The notes beneath the pieces are model-generated. The model did not search any database. It worked only from the letters and a program-made list of their open reading frames with translations, and was not told the DNA's origin. DNA of 64,000 bases from a virus, in IMG/VR virus record IMGVR_UViG_3300035663_000001, positions 1 through 64,000 of that record, one strand, 5' to 3'. The position numbers were made by a program, and so were the translations under genes. Shown one piece after another: positions 40,773-49,260 of this stretch; positions within the stretch are counted from its first letter, which is position 1; each line of letters starts with the position of its first letter.

Positions 40773-42224
40773 ATGACAACTAACTGTTTAAACGCTGCTG
40801 CTCCAACTCAACCAGAGATGACCATAAATAAAGATGGTCATAAGTACTGGACCATGAATTTCCAATTTCATCGAGAAGATGGTCCAGCCATAGAATTGAC
40901 TGATGGCACTAAATATTGGTATCTTCATAATAAATTTCATCGAGAAGATGGTCCAGCCATAGAGTGGGCTGATGGAAGTAAAGAATGGTATCTTCATGAT
41001 CAACGCCATCGAGAAGATGGTCCGGCAGTAGAATATGCTAATGGAGATAAATGGTGGTACCTTCATGGTAAAGAATACACTGAGACTGAGTGGAAGAAGA
41101 AAGTCGCGGCCATGAAGAAAGCTTCATCTACCTCTGTGTCTTCCTCGAAGTCTGACTCTACTCAACCCGTGATGGAAGTAGATGTTAATGGAACTAAGAG
41201 CTGGAAGTTTAATGGCCGACTTCATCGAGAAGGTGGTCCAGCATTAGAATATACTGATGGAACTAAAGAGTGGTGGCTTCATGGTCAACGACATCGAGAA
41301 GATGGTCCGGCCATAGAATTTATTTCTGGAAATAAAAGGTGGTATCTACAAGATATCTTTTATACTGAGGCTGAGTGGAAGAGGGAAGTAGCTGCCATGA
41401 AAAAGAAAACTGCCTCTACTCCTACTACTAAGGTTGACTCTACTCAACCGGTGATGGAAGTAGGCAAATGCCGACATGATACTAAAGAATGGAAGCTGCA
41501 TGGCAAACGACATCGAGAAGATGGTCCAGCAGTAGAATGGCCTGATGGATATAAAGAGTGGTGGCTTCATGGAAAGCTCCATCGAGAAGATGGCCCAGCA
41601 ATAGAGTATGCAGAGGGCAATAAATGGTGGTGTCGTCATGGTAAACTCCATCGAGAGGATGGGCCAGCATTAGAGTATATTGATGGACGTAAATATTGGT
41701 ATCTTCATGGTACTAAATATAGTGAGGCTGATTGGCAGAAAGAAGTAAACAAGATGAAAAGGACTGAGATGTTGGCCCAATCAACCTCGGTCAGTGACCA
41801 TCTTAAATCAGATTTGTCTCAAGGGACTTTTCGAGTCGCCGCTAAGACTATTCCCAAAACCGCTCGCACCGCTTTGCTCGCCTTCTTGAAGGCTAAGAAA
41901 GTGAAGAAGAGTTGGCTCATTTCGGCCGAAGAGATGATGTCCACCGAGTGGGGTTTAGCCTTTATTCAACAGGTGTTAGCCTGGAGTTTTAGGTCTCTGC
42001 CTCAACTGAAGGAAGACCCGAGAGCCACAGCTTTAGCTAATGAATGGGCGATTGATAGTGTGGCAGTGATGGGAAATGAAGTCATTCAAGAGTTGACCGC
42101 GTTGTTAACTCCGATGATGACTCAGGTGATGGAATTACCTACTTCTCAGATTCGGATTCAGACTACTGATTCTGAAGCGATGGAGATGGAAGAATCAAGT
42201 CAGCAACCACGGGCTTACGTTTAG
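40773..42224 (+). CDS. HREDGPA-repeat protein, 8 repeats, with conserved C-terminal domain
   Basis: A 483-residue long-class protein in three repeat blocks with EWKKKVAAMKKAS-type linkers. The C-terminal domain is almost identical to that of the 38547 gene up to EEMMSTEWGLAFIQQVLAWS, then diverges. That points to gene conversion between them. Confidence 0.83.
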   Translation: MTTNCLNAAAPTQPEMTINKDGHKYWTMNFQFHREDGPAIELTDGTKYWYLHNKFHREDGPAIEWADGSKEWYLHDQRHREDGPAVEYANGDKWWYLHGKEYTETEWKKKVAAMKKASSTSVSSSKSDSTQPVMEVDVNGTKSWKFNGRLHREGGPALEYTDGTKEWWLHGQRHREDGPAIEFISGNKRWYLQDIFYTEAEWKREVAAMKKKTASTPTTKVDSTQPVMEVGKCRHDTKEWKLHGKRHREDGPAVEWPDGYKEWWLHGKLHREDGPAIEYAEGNKWWCRHGKLHREDGPALEYIDGRKYWYLHGTKYSEADWQKEVNKMKRTEMLAQSTSVSDHLKSDLSQGTFRVAAKTIPKTARTALLAFLKAKKVKKSWLISAEEMMSTEWGLAFIQQVLAWSFRSLPQLKEDPRATALANEWAIDSVAVMGNEVIQELTALLTPMMTQVMELPTSQIRIQTTDSEAMEMEESSQQPRAYV

Positions 42225-42232
42225 AGGTAAAT

Positions 42233-42466
42233 ATGGAAGCAACTAAGTTACGTTTGAGTGAGACTCATCCTTTGCGCTTGAAGTTTGAGGAACTGTGTGC
42301 TAAAGCAGAAGAGTTAGGCATCACTCTCAGTCAGTTACGAGATGGAATGATGGTCTCAGATGGACAGATGTCGGTGTTAGTGTGTGATTTAGAAGATCCT
42401 GAAAACAATCGTTTGACAGATTTTCCTCCAGGTTTTGAATTCAAACTGATCGTTTTGAAGGAGTAA
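42233..42466 (+). CDS. small hypothetical protein
   Basis: A 77-residue protein (MEATKLRLSETHPLRLKFEE) with AGAGGTAAAT upstream. Unrecognised. Confidence 0.65.
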   Translation: MEATKLRLSETHPLRLKFEELCAKAEELGITLSQLRDGMMVSDGQMSVLVCDLEDPENNRLTDFPPGFEFKLIVLKE

Positions 42467-42473
42467 AGCTTCC

Positions 42474-42608
42474 ATGAAATGGAGTTGGTGTTTTTTTGTT
42501 CTTGTCGGGATGTTTGGTGTCTACTTTGCGACCTACACCGGAACACATGGTAGAAGGCTGTGTGTTTCCGACTCGCAAAGGAAGTCAGGATCTCACCTAT
42601 TTGTGTGA
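42474..42608 (+). CDS. small membrane peptide, with an overlapping lipobox-like frame
   Basis: A 44-residue peptide with a hydrophobic start (WCFFVLVGMFGVYFA). The +1 frame encodes GVFLFLSGC, a lipobox-like segment, continuing to a stop that overlaps the next gene's GTG. The nested membrane/lipoprotein arrangement resembles Rz/Rz1 spanins, but the second frame lacks a clear start. Confidence 0.4.
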   Translation: MKWSWCFFVLVGMFGVYFATYTGTHGRRLCVSDSQRKSGSHLFV

Positions 42609-42626
42609 GCGTTTGGAAAACCAGCC

Positions 42627-43022
42627 GTGAATGACACTACTAAGTTACTAACTTTGTTGGAAGAGAAGTTTTTCTCTCTTCAATCAGAGGTTGAATTTCA
42701 GCAAATGATGGTTGTGTTGGGACATTACATGAGTCAGACCGAAATGTCTGACTTATTGTCAGTCTCTCAGAGGCCAATTCTTCATTGGCAAGAAGGAAAG
42801 TCCTCTCCTGATCCGTTGATCTATCGAATAGTGTATGGGAAGGTAGTTGAATATATTCTTGAAGGGATGAATCGAGAGCAATCACAGGTTTATTTTCAAG
42901 ATAGGAGTTTGAGTGCTCCGGTTCAGTTTGAGACTTGGTGTCATTCTACCTGTCATGATTATTGTCATGAGTCGGAGTGTAATCGTGAATGCGGTCATAC
43001 TTGTCGTGAAGGAAAGTATTAA
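42627..43022 (+). CDS. HTH-like protein with Cys/His-rich C-terminus
   Basis: A 131-residue protein. MSQTEMSDLLSVSQRPILHW looks like a helix-turn-helix of the XRE type, and the last 30 residues (CHSTCHDYCHESECNRECGH) are dense in Cys and His, suited to zinc. It could be a small regulator. GTG start overlapping the preceding frame. Confidence 0.65.
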   Translation: MNDTTKLLTLLEEKFFSLQSEVEFQQMMVVLGHYMSQTEMSDLLSVSQRPILHWQEGKSSPDPLIYRIVYGKVVEYILEGMNREQSQVYFQDRSLSAPVQFETWCHSTCHDYCHESECNRECGHTCREGKY

Positions 43023-43024
43023 AG

Positions 43025-43420
43025 ATGAGTCGAGAGCAAGATTATTCCGCGCCTTCGGGAACCAAGTATCCTTGGAACCCTAAGTCTTTGAATTATTCAC
43101 CTTGGGTGTGTCAGCTATCAGATCACTTAGCAGCTAAGAAGAAACTATCGGCTGTACGTATCATACCGATGAATATTACGTTAACTGTTAATTTGTCGGA
43201 AGGCGTGTTTCACTGGGAGATGAGGGTTCGTGATTGGTGCGGAGAAGTAACTGATCGCACTGGAAATCAAATATCTGCCTTGAAGGCATGTTTAGAGGCT
43301 GAGAAAGTGGGAGAGAAAGCTTTCCGTAAATTAACTCCGGAATGGGTATTACTCGCTTTGGCTCATGGATGGGGACCGCCAGTTAGGCATACCGTTAGTG
43401 GCATCAGAATTCCTTTTTAA
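43025..43420 (+). CDS. hypothetical protein
   Basis: A 131-residue protein (MSREQDYSAPSGTKYPWNPK) with a beta-rich middle and helical end. It follows the HTH-like gene by 2 bases. Confidence 0.68.
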   Translation: MSREQDYSAPSGTKYPWNPKSLNYSPWVCQLSDHLAAKKKLSAVRIIPMNITLTVNLSEGVFHWEMRVRDWCGEVTDRTGNQISALKACLEAEKVGEKAFRKLTPEWVLLALAHGWGPPVRHTVSGIRIPF

Positions 43421-43433
43421 TTAGGAAATTAAC

Positions 43434-43643
43434 ATGATCATGTTTCGTTTACCAGTGGTACATATTCCAATTGATCTTGAAGATCAAGACAAGTGCCTTT
43501 CAAAATGTCAATTCTTAAAAGAAATCAAATCTAAAGGCCAAGACACAGAGTACGAATGTGGATATTATGGACCACTCACTAGATTGATGGTCCATCCTAA
43601 GAGACATCGGCTTTGCTTATTGCAAGCCACTCCTGCGGAGTAA
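43434..43643 (+). CDS. small hypothetical protein with spaced Cys
   Basis: A 69-residue protein with C-x3-C, a later C and a C-terminal C (CLSKCQF, YECGYY, LCLL). Possible metal site. Confidence 0.6.
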   Translation: MIMFRLPVVHIPIDLEDQDKCLSKCQFLKEIKSKGQDTEYECGYYGPLTRLMVHPKRHRLCLLQATPAE

Positions 43644-43646
43644 TGG

Positions 43647-43793
43647 ATGAAAAAATATCAGTTTCCTGAAGGAACATATACTATCCAAGATTGGATCAGT
43701 CGATATGCAGATTCCGTAGAATCTTATGTCAAACCCGCGACATTTAATAAGCGGCATTTTAACCAGTTAAATGGTGAACATCTCATCCATTGA
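43647..43793 (+). CDS. small hypothetical protein
   Basis: A 48-residue peptide (MKKYQFPEGTYTIQDWISRY). The ATG lies 3 bases after the previous stop. Confidence 0.5.
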   Translation: MKKYQFPEGTYTIQDWISRYADSVESYVKPATFNKRHFNQLNGEHLIH

Positions 43794-43832
43794 TTATCAA
43801 TGGGCACTTGCTCAAGGAATTCAGATTCGATC

Positions 43833-44021
43833 ATGAATCGATTAGCAATTTGTGAAGCCTATTATGTGTATGCCAGTCTATACCATACTGGGCAATGGTC
43901 GAAGCCATATCGCATTTTTGCTCGATTGAATCGAATCGGATTCCGGCCCAGATTGAATTTGTCGGAAGCCTCTTTATGTGAGGATGGCCGCGAGTGTTTA
44001 AGGAAATTACTTAATGACTAA
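43833..44021 (+). CDS. small hypothetical protein
   Basis: A 62-residue protein (MNRLAICEAYYVYASLYHTG). It overlaps the next gene by 8 bases; an in-frame upstream ATG exists at 43800. Confidence 0.58.
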   Translation: MNRLAICEAYYVYASLYHTGQWSKPYRIFARLNRIGFRPRLNLSEASLCEDGRECLRKLLND

Positions 44022-44994
44022 GTCATATCGTGCATATCGTGTTAAACTCTTTACCACTCATAAAGAGTGGCATTGGAATGGTCTCTTACATCGAGAAGAT
44101 GGCTCAGCGGTAGAATATGTTGATGGAAGTAAATCATGGTGTATTCATGGTAAATTACATCGAGAAGGTGGGCCTGCCATAGAATGGCCTAATGGATCTA
44201 AAGAATGGTATCTTCATGGCAAATGTCATCGAGAAGATGGTCCCGCTGTAGAATTGGTTAGTGGGTATAAAGAGTGGTGGCTTCGAGATCAAAAATACAC
44301 TCAAGAAGAATGGAAAGAAAAAGTTCAAGCTATGAATAAGATTAATTCTGACACTAACACTCAGTTACCTGTTGCCTCACTTCCCGTAATGGAAGTAGAT
44401 AAAGATGGAACTAAGCGATGGAAGTTGAATGGCCAACTCCATCGAGAAGATGGTCCCGCCGTCATACTTGATGATGGTTCTCAATATTGGTATCTTCACG
44501 ATAAACTACATCGAGAAGATGGTCCCGCCTCAATGGAAAATCCTAACGGAGATAAGGAGTGGTGGATTCATGGTAAACTCCATCGAGAAGATGGTCCAGC
44601 AAGAGAATTTACTGATGGAACTCAAGAATGGTATCGTCATGGTCAACGTCATCGAGAAGATGGTCCAGCTATAGTTACTCGTTTTGGAACCAAATCCTGG
44701 TTTCTTGATGGCCAGTTGCTTTCGGAAGAAGAATGGCAAAAGAAAATCTCTGCTATGAAAACAAACAAACCAGATATGACTCAGCTAGGTGCTGTTGTTA
44801 ATCGACAGGAAGTATGGAAAAAATTTGAAACTGCTGATATTTTCAGTGATGAAGAATTAAACCTCTTACTTCAAGAGGTCGAAGCGGCTCTGCCTTATTT
44901 AGAGCATCGAATGCCGCACACTTCCTTGGCTACTATTGATGCTTGGAGAACTTTAGATCGGTTGCGTGATATTAAACGTGCCCGTCAACTGTAG
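44014..44994 (+). CDS. HREDGPA-repeat protein, 7 repeats, unique C-terminus
   Basis: A 326-residue protein with two repeat blocks (3 and 4) separated by a linker and QLPVASLPVMEVD. The final 75 residues (VWKKFETADIFSDEELNLLL) match neither the KLKALW tail nor the common C-terminal domain. It is a third architecture of the family. Confidence 0.83.
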   Translation: MTKSYRAYRVKLFTTHKEWHWNGLLHREDGSAVEYVDGSKSWCIHGKLHREGGPAIEWPNGSKEWYLHGKCHREDGPAVELVSGYKEWWLRDQKYTQEEWKEKVQAMNKINSDTNTQLPVASLPVMEVDKDGTKRWKLNGQLHREDGPAVILDDGSQYWYLHDKLHREDGPASMENPNGDKEWWIHGKLHREDGPAREFTDGTQEWYRHGQRHREDGPAIVTRFGTKSWFLDGQLLSEEEWQKKISAMKTNKPDMTQLGAVVNRQEVWKKFETADIFSDEELNLLLQEVEAALPYLEHRMPHTSLATIDAWRTLDRLRDIKRARQL

Positions 44995-45001
44995 GTAAAC
45001 T

Positions 45002-45250
45002 ATGTTAGTCCGTAGATTTAGCACTAATACTCTAGGCATTCCTAGTACATTAGTGTTACATGGCATTGAGTGGGGATATTTTACTCACCAAGGCCAATTA
45101 GCTTTGGGATGGAAGAATATCGCCATTCATTGGGAGCCTGTTCACAAGACTTATGTGATCAAGGTTCGTGGAGAGATTAAGTTTGAATCGGAGACCATGT
45201 CCAAATGTTTGGATTGGATTCCGGAACTAATGGAGGAAATTCGTGGGTGA
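45002..45250 (+). CDS. small hypothetical protein
   Basis: An 82-residue beta-rich protein (MLVRRFSTNTLGIPSTLVLH) with GTAGGTAAAC upstream. It overlaps the next GTG start. Confidence 0.65.
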   Translation: MLVRRFSTNTLGIPSTLVLHGIEWGYFTHQGQLALGWKNIAIHWEPVHKTYVIKVRGEIKFESETMSKCLDWIPELMEEIRG

Positions 45251-45428
45251 GAAGGTTAAGCCGCGTCACTTGGTTCGCAATCATCTAGTTAAGGATATGT
45301 TTCTTAATCAAGGTCGCAAAGCTGGCCCGATGAGAGATCGTCGAGAGAAACGACTTAAAAGTCATCGCAATTTGAAGGCAGAAGATTTTGAAGATGATTT
45401 TCCGGAGGAAGTAGATGACTTATCCTAG
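45243..45428 (+). CDS. small basic protein, GTG start
   Basis: A 61-residue protein, Lys/Arg-rich in its first 45 residues and acidic at the end. Overlaps both neighbours. Confidence 0.6.
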   Translation: MGEKVKPRHLVRNHLVKDMFLNQGRKAGPMRDRREKRLKSHRNLKAEDFEDDFPEEVDDLS

Positions 45429-45786
45429 CCACCCTCAATACTTAGAGTATTTAGAGTTTTGGTCAGATCCATGTTGGACTACCTCTCAGGTAGAAAACTA
45501 TACTGATCAGGATGGCACTACCCATTGGAAGTTAAATGGCCAATATCATCGAGAAGATGGTCCGGCTATGGTTATTGAAGATGGAACGCAATTTTGGTTC
45601 CGATACGGCCAATTGCATCGGTTAGATGGTCCGGCAGTTTTGTGGCCAGAGGGATCATATGAATACCATGTATATGGTCAATTACATCGAGAGGATGGCC
45701 CTGCTGCGTGGTATCAAACTGCCGAAGGTCATGTCTTTTGTGAAGAATATTATGAGTATGGTGAATTAGAGCACAAAGCAGTATAA
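45415..45786 (+). CDS. HREDGPA-repeat protein, 3 repeats
   Basis: A 123-residue protein with canonical first and third repeats and HRLDGPA between. It lacks a KLKALW tail and ends EEYYEYGELEHKAV. Confidence 0.8.
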   Translation: MTYPSHPQYLEYLEFWSDPCWTTSQVENYTDQDGTTHWKLNGQYHREDGPAMVIEDGTQFWFRYGQLHRLDGPAVLWPEGSYEYHVYGQLHREDGPAAWYQTAEGHVFCEEYYEYGELEHKAV

Positions 45787-45832
45787 GATATATCATCTTG
45801 GGGATCCAAATTTTCTGGGCGCCAGATAAAAC

Positions 45833-46855
45833 ATGAAAAAAACAACGACCAAAAAATCCTCTATCAAAAAGCCAGCGACTAAAAAGATTTCTTCTCTGAA
45901 GAAGAAGTTAGCTAATTCTACTCGTCCTGTGATGAAAGTAGATAAGGATGGCACCAAGATTTGGAAGCTGAATAACAAGTACCATAGAGAAGATGGTCCG
46001 GCTGTAGAGTGGGATAATGGAGATAAAGAATGGTATCGTCATGATAAATTACATCGAGAAGATGGTCCAGCCGTAGAGTGGGGTAATAGATATAAAGAAT
46101 GGTGGCTTAATGGTAAATTACATCGAAAAGATGGCCCGGCTCTAGAATTTTCTGATGGAACTAAATATTGGTACCTTGAAGGTATAGAATATTCCCAGGC
46201 AGATTGGATGAAAAAAGTCAAAGCTATGAAGAAGAAATCTACCTCTAAACTTTCTAATAAGAAAGTAGCTAATCATATTCAACCAGTGATGGAAGTAGAT
46301 GCCAATGGCAGTAAGTATTGGAGGATGAATGATCGTCTCCATCGAGAAGATGGCCCAGCAATAGAAGCTTATAATGGAGATAAAGAATGGTGGCTTGATG
46401 GTGAACGTCATCGAGACGATGGTCCAGCAATAGAATGGGCTGATGGAAGTAAAGAGTGGTGGATTCATGATCTTCTACATCGAGAAGATGGCCCAGCAGT
46501 AGAATTTGCTAGTGGAGATAAACAATGGTTCCTTGAAGATAAGGAATATTCTGAAAACGATTGGAAAAAGAAAGTCGCTGAGATGAAGAATAAAACCTCT
46601 TCTCAACCTTCCATTAAGAAGGCAGATAATAACGAGCAAAGTGAATTAATTTCCGCTTTACAAAATTCATTGGCTCATTATCGCCATCAAAGTGAGGAAT
46701 TGGCGAAAACTCTTTCTGTGTATAAAGAGCATTTACACTGCTATAAAACATTGCATACTCAGGCTATTGAAGTAATTGCGGAATTACGTTCGCAGATCGA
46801 AGCTTATCGTGAAAGAGATCGTACCAAAATCGATACATCCTTATCGAGATCATAA
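45833..46855 (+). CDS. HREDGPA-repeat protein, 6 repeats, C-terminal coiled coil
   Basis: A 340-residue protein. The Lys-rich N-terminus and linker match the long class, but the last 80 residues form a heptad-like helix (LISALQNSLAHYRHQSEELA). This fourth architecture would oligomerise. Confidence 0.83.
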   Translation: MKKTTTKKSSIKKPATKKISSLKKKLANSTRPVMKVDKDGTKIWKLNNKYHREDGPAVEWDNGDKEWYRHDKLHREDGPAVEWGNRYKEWWLNGKLHRKDGPALEFSDGTKYWYLEGIEYSQADWMKKVKAMKKKSTSKLSNKKVANHIQPVMEVDANGSKYWRMNDRLHREDGPAIEAYNGDKEWWLDGERHRDDGPAIEWADGSKEWWIHDLLHREDGPAVEFASGDKQWFLEDKEYSENDWKKKVAEMKNKTSSQPSIKKADNNEQSELISALQNSLAHYRHQSEELAKTLSVYKEHLHCYKTLHTQAIEVIAELRSQIEAYRERDRTKIDTSLSRS

Positions 46856-46859
46856 GATT

Positions 46860-47177
46860 ATGGTTGTTCCAACCTTAAGTGGTTGGAATAAGTTTCGTCG
46901 AATTGTTTCTCGAACATTTCAGAAAATACAAATTTTCTATCATGGTACTTGGAAACATCGATACCAAAGATGTCCTTGGTGCCAAAAAGTATTTGATAAA
47001 TATCCTCGTGAGCGGGATCTCGATTTTACAAAAAACTTTATCTTCAATCAACATTGTTTTGATTGTCGTTTAAAGGCTGTAAATAATCCTACAAACATTG
47101 AGATGATTGAAGTTAATCAATCGTTAATACCTACAGTACGTGTTCCACATAAAGAAACTGTTACAGTACGCATGTAA
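46860..47177 (+). CDS. zinc-finger-like hypothetical protein
   Basis: A 105-residue protein with CPWC (about residue 38) and HCFDC (about residue 66), a plausible Cys4 zinc site, and a basic N-terminus. The ATG follows the previous stop by 4 bases. Confidence 0.68.
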   Translation: MVVPTLSGWNKFRRIVSRTFQKIQIFYHGTWKHRYQRCPWCQKVFDKYPRERDLDFTKNFIFNQHCFDCRLKAVNNPTNIEMIEVNQSLIPTVRVPHKETVTVRM

Positions 47178-47202
47178 AGCACGAACCGTGCCACAGGGCG
47201 GC

Positions 47203-47233
47203 CCCAGCGACTAAATTTTTTCGCTGCCACCTA
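47203..47233 (+). promoter_or_regulatory. bipartite CCCAGCG element, copy U19
   Basis: Full element with CCTAGTAG, just after a GCACG/CGTGC hairpin. The next gene starts 207 bases away, so a long leader or small RNA is implied. Confidence 0.8.
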
Positions 47234-47266
47234 GTAGTGACTCCGACGTCAACGACTCGGAGGGCA

Positions 47267-47302
47267 ATTAAACTTATAACTTAACATTAAACTTATAACT
47301 TA
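47267..47302 (+). repeat. 17-bp direct repeat, 2 copies
   Basis: ATTAAACTTATAACTTA occurs at 47267 and 47286. A CTCCGA/TCGGAG hairpin precedes it, and TGGAA...TTCCA pairing follows at about 47308-47353. Together they form a structured leader for the 47410 gene. Confidence 0.75.
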
Positions 47303-47409
47303 TTACATGGAAGCTAGAATCCTTAAATATCTAGATAACTAGCAGATTCCACAATGTCGTGGGACTGGGATAGTGAGAGTTTCAATTTTTCAGGAGAATC
47401 AAAATAATT

Positions 47410-47829
47410 ATGTCGTCTTTTTCTATTAGTGTTCCGGTGATGTTTGACAATGACGGTCAGGTTGATGACCAGGCTACTCTGACTGGATTCCAGTCGACTC
47501 TAGCTCAGTATAAGGCTGAGCGAGAGACGGAGGAGGCTACTATTGCGGCCGAAGTCCATCGTGTGTTTGATCAGCATACTGGATATATTGGCATGCCATT
47601 CTTGGTTAACACCGCCGTGTCGGCTCTCAATCCTCAGAACGGCAATTTCGCCATCCTGAAGGCCAAGGTTGAGGCATATATTCATGACAACTCGGATCGG
47701 ATGCAGAAGAAGGATCGTCAGACTGGGAAGGTAACTCAGGAAGCTGAGCCGCCTCGCACTCGCACTTTTGGCATTCGTAAGGGTGCTGGTGGTGGAGTCT
47801 GCCGCTGGTCGGATATTCCTCAGAAGTGA
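47410..47829 (+). CDS. conserved hypothetical protein, SSFSI family, second copy
   Basis: A 139-residue paralogue of the 27385 gene. Residues are conserved along the whole length, but codons differ widely, so divergence is old. Both copies follow bipartite elements and are followed by terminator hairpins, which suggests parallel control. Confidence 0.8.
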   Translation: MSSFSISVPVMFDNDGQVDDQATLTGFQSTLAQYKAERETEEATIAAEVHRVFDQHTGYIGMPFLVNTAVSALNPQNGNFAILKAKVEAYIHDNSDRMQKKDRQTGKVTQEAEPPRTRTFGIRKGAGGGVCRWSDIPQK

Positions 47830-47834
47830 GTGTT

Positions 47835-47858
47835 GAGGCAAGTTTAACTTGCCTCTTC
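47835..47858 (+). terminator. hairpin after the SSFSI gene
   Basis: A 10-bp stem GAGGCAAGTT/AACTTGCCTC, short T tail. Confidence 0.65.
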
Positions 47859-47875
47859 AAAGAAGAGATTTAAAC

Positions 47876-48073
47876 ATGGATCCTAATCAAACTTTAACAG
47901 ATCTTCGTTCCAAAGCTTTTCGTTTGTTACGTGCTTCAGAACGGGCTCAAGCCAATGATCAGTCTCCTTCCTTTTCCGAGGAAGATGTTCTGGCCTTGGT
48001 AGAAGGAGTCATCGCATTGGATGAATGGCTGGTTAAGGGAGGCTTCTTGCCTCAAGATTGGAACCAGAAGTAA
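47876..48073 (+). CDS. small hypothetical protein
   Basis: A 65-residue helical protein (MDPNQTLTDLRSKAFRLLRA) with AGAAGAG upstream. Unrecognised. Confidence 0.65.
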   Translation: MDPNQTLTDLRSKAFRLLRASERAQANDQSPSFSEEDVLALVEGVIALDEWLVKGGFLPQDWNQK

Positions 48074-48080
48074 CAAGTTT

Positions 48081-48212
48081 TTCTCCAATATGGAGAAGAA
48101 GATGCTCCCAGTGACGGTTACCAAAACTGGGCTTGACCGCAGAGTAACGGCTAAGTGACCCCGATAGCTTAATGTTCGGGGGATATTGAATAGGCGATAA
48201 GTCTATTCAATC
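48081..48212 (+). ncRNA. structured leader upstream of tRNA-Leu
   Basis: Consecutive stems: TTCTCC/GGAGAA, CCCAGT/ACTGGG, CCG/CGG, CCCCGA/TCGGGG and ATTGAATAG/CTATTCAAT. GGTTA could pair with TGACC across two of them. The arrangement recalls HDV-like folds, but a required hairpin is missing. Confidence 0.5.
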
Positions 48213-48751
48213 AATGGCTCCATGCCGGAATTGGCAGACGGAGCGGACTTAAAATCCGCCGCTCTTAACGAGCGTCCCGGTTCGACTCCGGGTGGAGCCA
48301 CTCTTTTTTTATTCTTGCCCCGATAAGTTGGCGTTAAGGCATGACAATTAGGGCATAGCATTCTCAAATTGCTCAAGGAATTATCTTGAGAATTGCCGTT
48401 GATATGATCCAATTCCAAGGGAATGGGCTGGTCTAGCCATTCTGTTCTTTGGCAATTGGAGCATTGATGCGGGAAAATTCCTTCTAACAACAGACGCCTT
48501 TTCAATTTATACGATTGAATTGTTTGTTGATTAGAGAGGTAATCATTTAATGATCGTTTTGATCCCAATGCTTGGTGTCGACTCCAAGCTTGACCGATTA
48601 GGTGAGAGGTATCGATGTGCCATTTTTTAATGGCTCGATTAAGGGATTGGTAATTGCCACCGGCGGGTACTAGTCCTAATTTTTGTAATACTTCTCTGCG
48701 AGAAGTGGAAGTTAGGATCGCTTGTCTTAGTTGTATTTCAGAATAAGCCAT
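48203..48751 (-). CDS. HNH endonuclease, 3' end antisense to tRNA-Leu
   Basis: A 182-residue frame. Zinc and HNH residues are clear: CSNCQRTEW, then LELDHINGNSQDN and MLCPNCHAL. The last 30 codons are the complement of tRNA-Leu, so the nuclease effectively reads into the tRNA. A mobile nuclease beside a tRNA fits homing or integration targeting. Confidence 0.82.
   Translation of the reverse strand: MAYSEIQLRQAILTSTSRREVLQKLGLVPAGGNYQSLNRAIKKWHIDTSHLIGQAWSRHQALGSKRSLNDYLSNQQTIQSYKLKRRLLLEGIFPHQCSNCQRTEWLDQPIPLELDHINGNSQDNSLSNLRMLCPNCHALTPTYRGKNKKRVAPPGVEPGRSLRAADFKSAPSANSGMEPLIE
48216..48300 (+). tRNA. tRNA-Leu (anticodon TAA), long variable arm
   Basis: Acceptor GGCTCCA/TGGAGCC, anticodon loop CTTAAAA, extra arm CGCTC/GAGCG, and T arm CCCGG-TTCGACT-CCGGG. 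A canonical leucine tRNA, unlike the short-armed one at 24287. Confidence 0.95.
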
Positions 48752-48780
48752 TAACGATAATATATCTACTTAGGAAATAT

Positions 48781-49254
48781 ATGCAATATCAATCGATGGT
48801 TCAGAATTCTCCAGATTATTGGCAGCAGCAATTACCGACTTGGTTAGAGGTCAAGCGGAGCAAAAAGTTTGTGTCACCAGTCAAGTCCAATCCAATTCAG
48901 GGATCGGAAGATGTGGCGGCAGCTTTCTCTTTTTTAAGAGAGTTGTTGCATGAGGAGTTGCATGTCTTAGCTTTGACGGCGAGCAATCATATTTTGCATG
49001 CGACTAAGGTAGGGATGGGAGGTCCGGGAGGAGTTTCCTGTTATGCGGCGGATTTTTTCCGGATGCCATTAGTGGTGGGGGCTCGGGGAGTAATTGTGGT
49101 TCACAACCATCCCAGTGGTAATTCTCGACCTAGTCCGGAAGATATTTTTTTTACTCAGGAATTAATGAAGGTTGCGCATGTGCTAAAGATTACTTTATTA
49201 GATCATGTGGTAATTGGGGAAGATCATTCTTCTATTATTAATCTCATTTCTTGA
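48781..49254 (+). CDS. RadC-like JAB-domain protein
   Basis: A 157-residue protein. VVHNHPSGNSRPSPEDIFFT is the JAMM/JAB metal motif of the RadC family (HxHPSG...S..D). The N-terminal helix-hairpin-helix of full RadC is absent. Biochemical role of the family is unresolved; it is common on mobile elements. Confidence 0.85.
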   Translation: MQYQSMVQNSPDYWQQQLPTWLEVKRSKKFVSPVKSNPIQGSEDVAAAFSFLRELLHEELHVLALTASNHILHATKVGMGGPGGVSCYAADFFRMPLVVGARGVIVVHNHPSGNSRPSPEDIFFTQELMKVAHVLKITLLDHVVIGEDHSSIINLIS

Positions 49255-49260
49255 GGAAAA

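Noticed and set aside
43775-43835. 21-residue frame ending in an ATGA overlap with the 43833 gene
   Set aside because: Too short and without motif or RBS; the overlap alone is not sufficient.
45880-45895. CCAGCGACTAA inside the 45833 gene as a further bipartite element
   Set aside because: It is coding sequence for a Lys/Thr-rich leader, lacks the T-block and CCTA, and has no hairpin upstream.
48107-48170. HDV-like (theta) ribozyme before tRNA-Leu, suggested by CTAAG after a CCG/CGG hairpin
   Set aside because: P1-like and P2-like pairings can be drawn but there is no room for the P3 hairpin, so the fold is incomplete.
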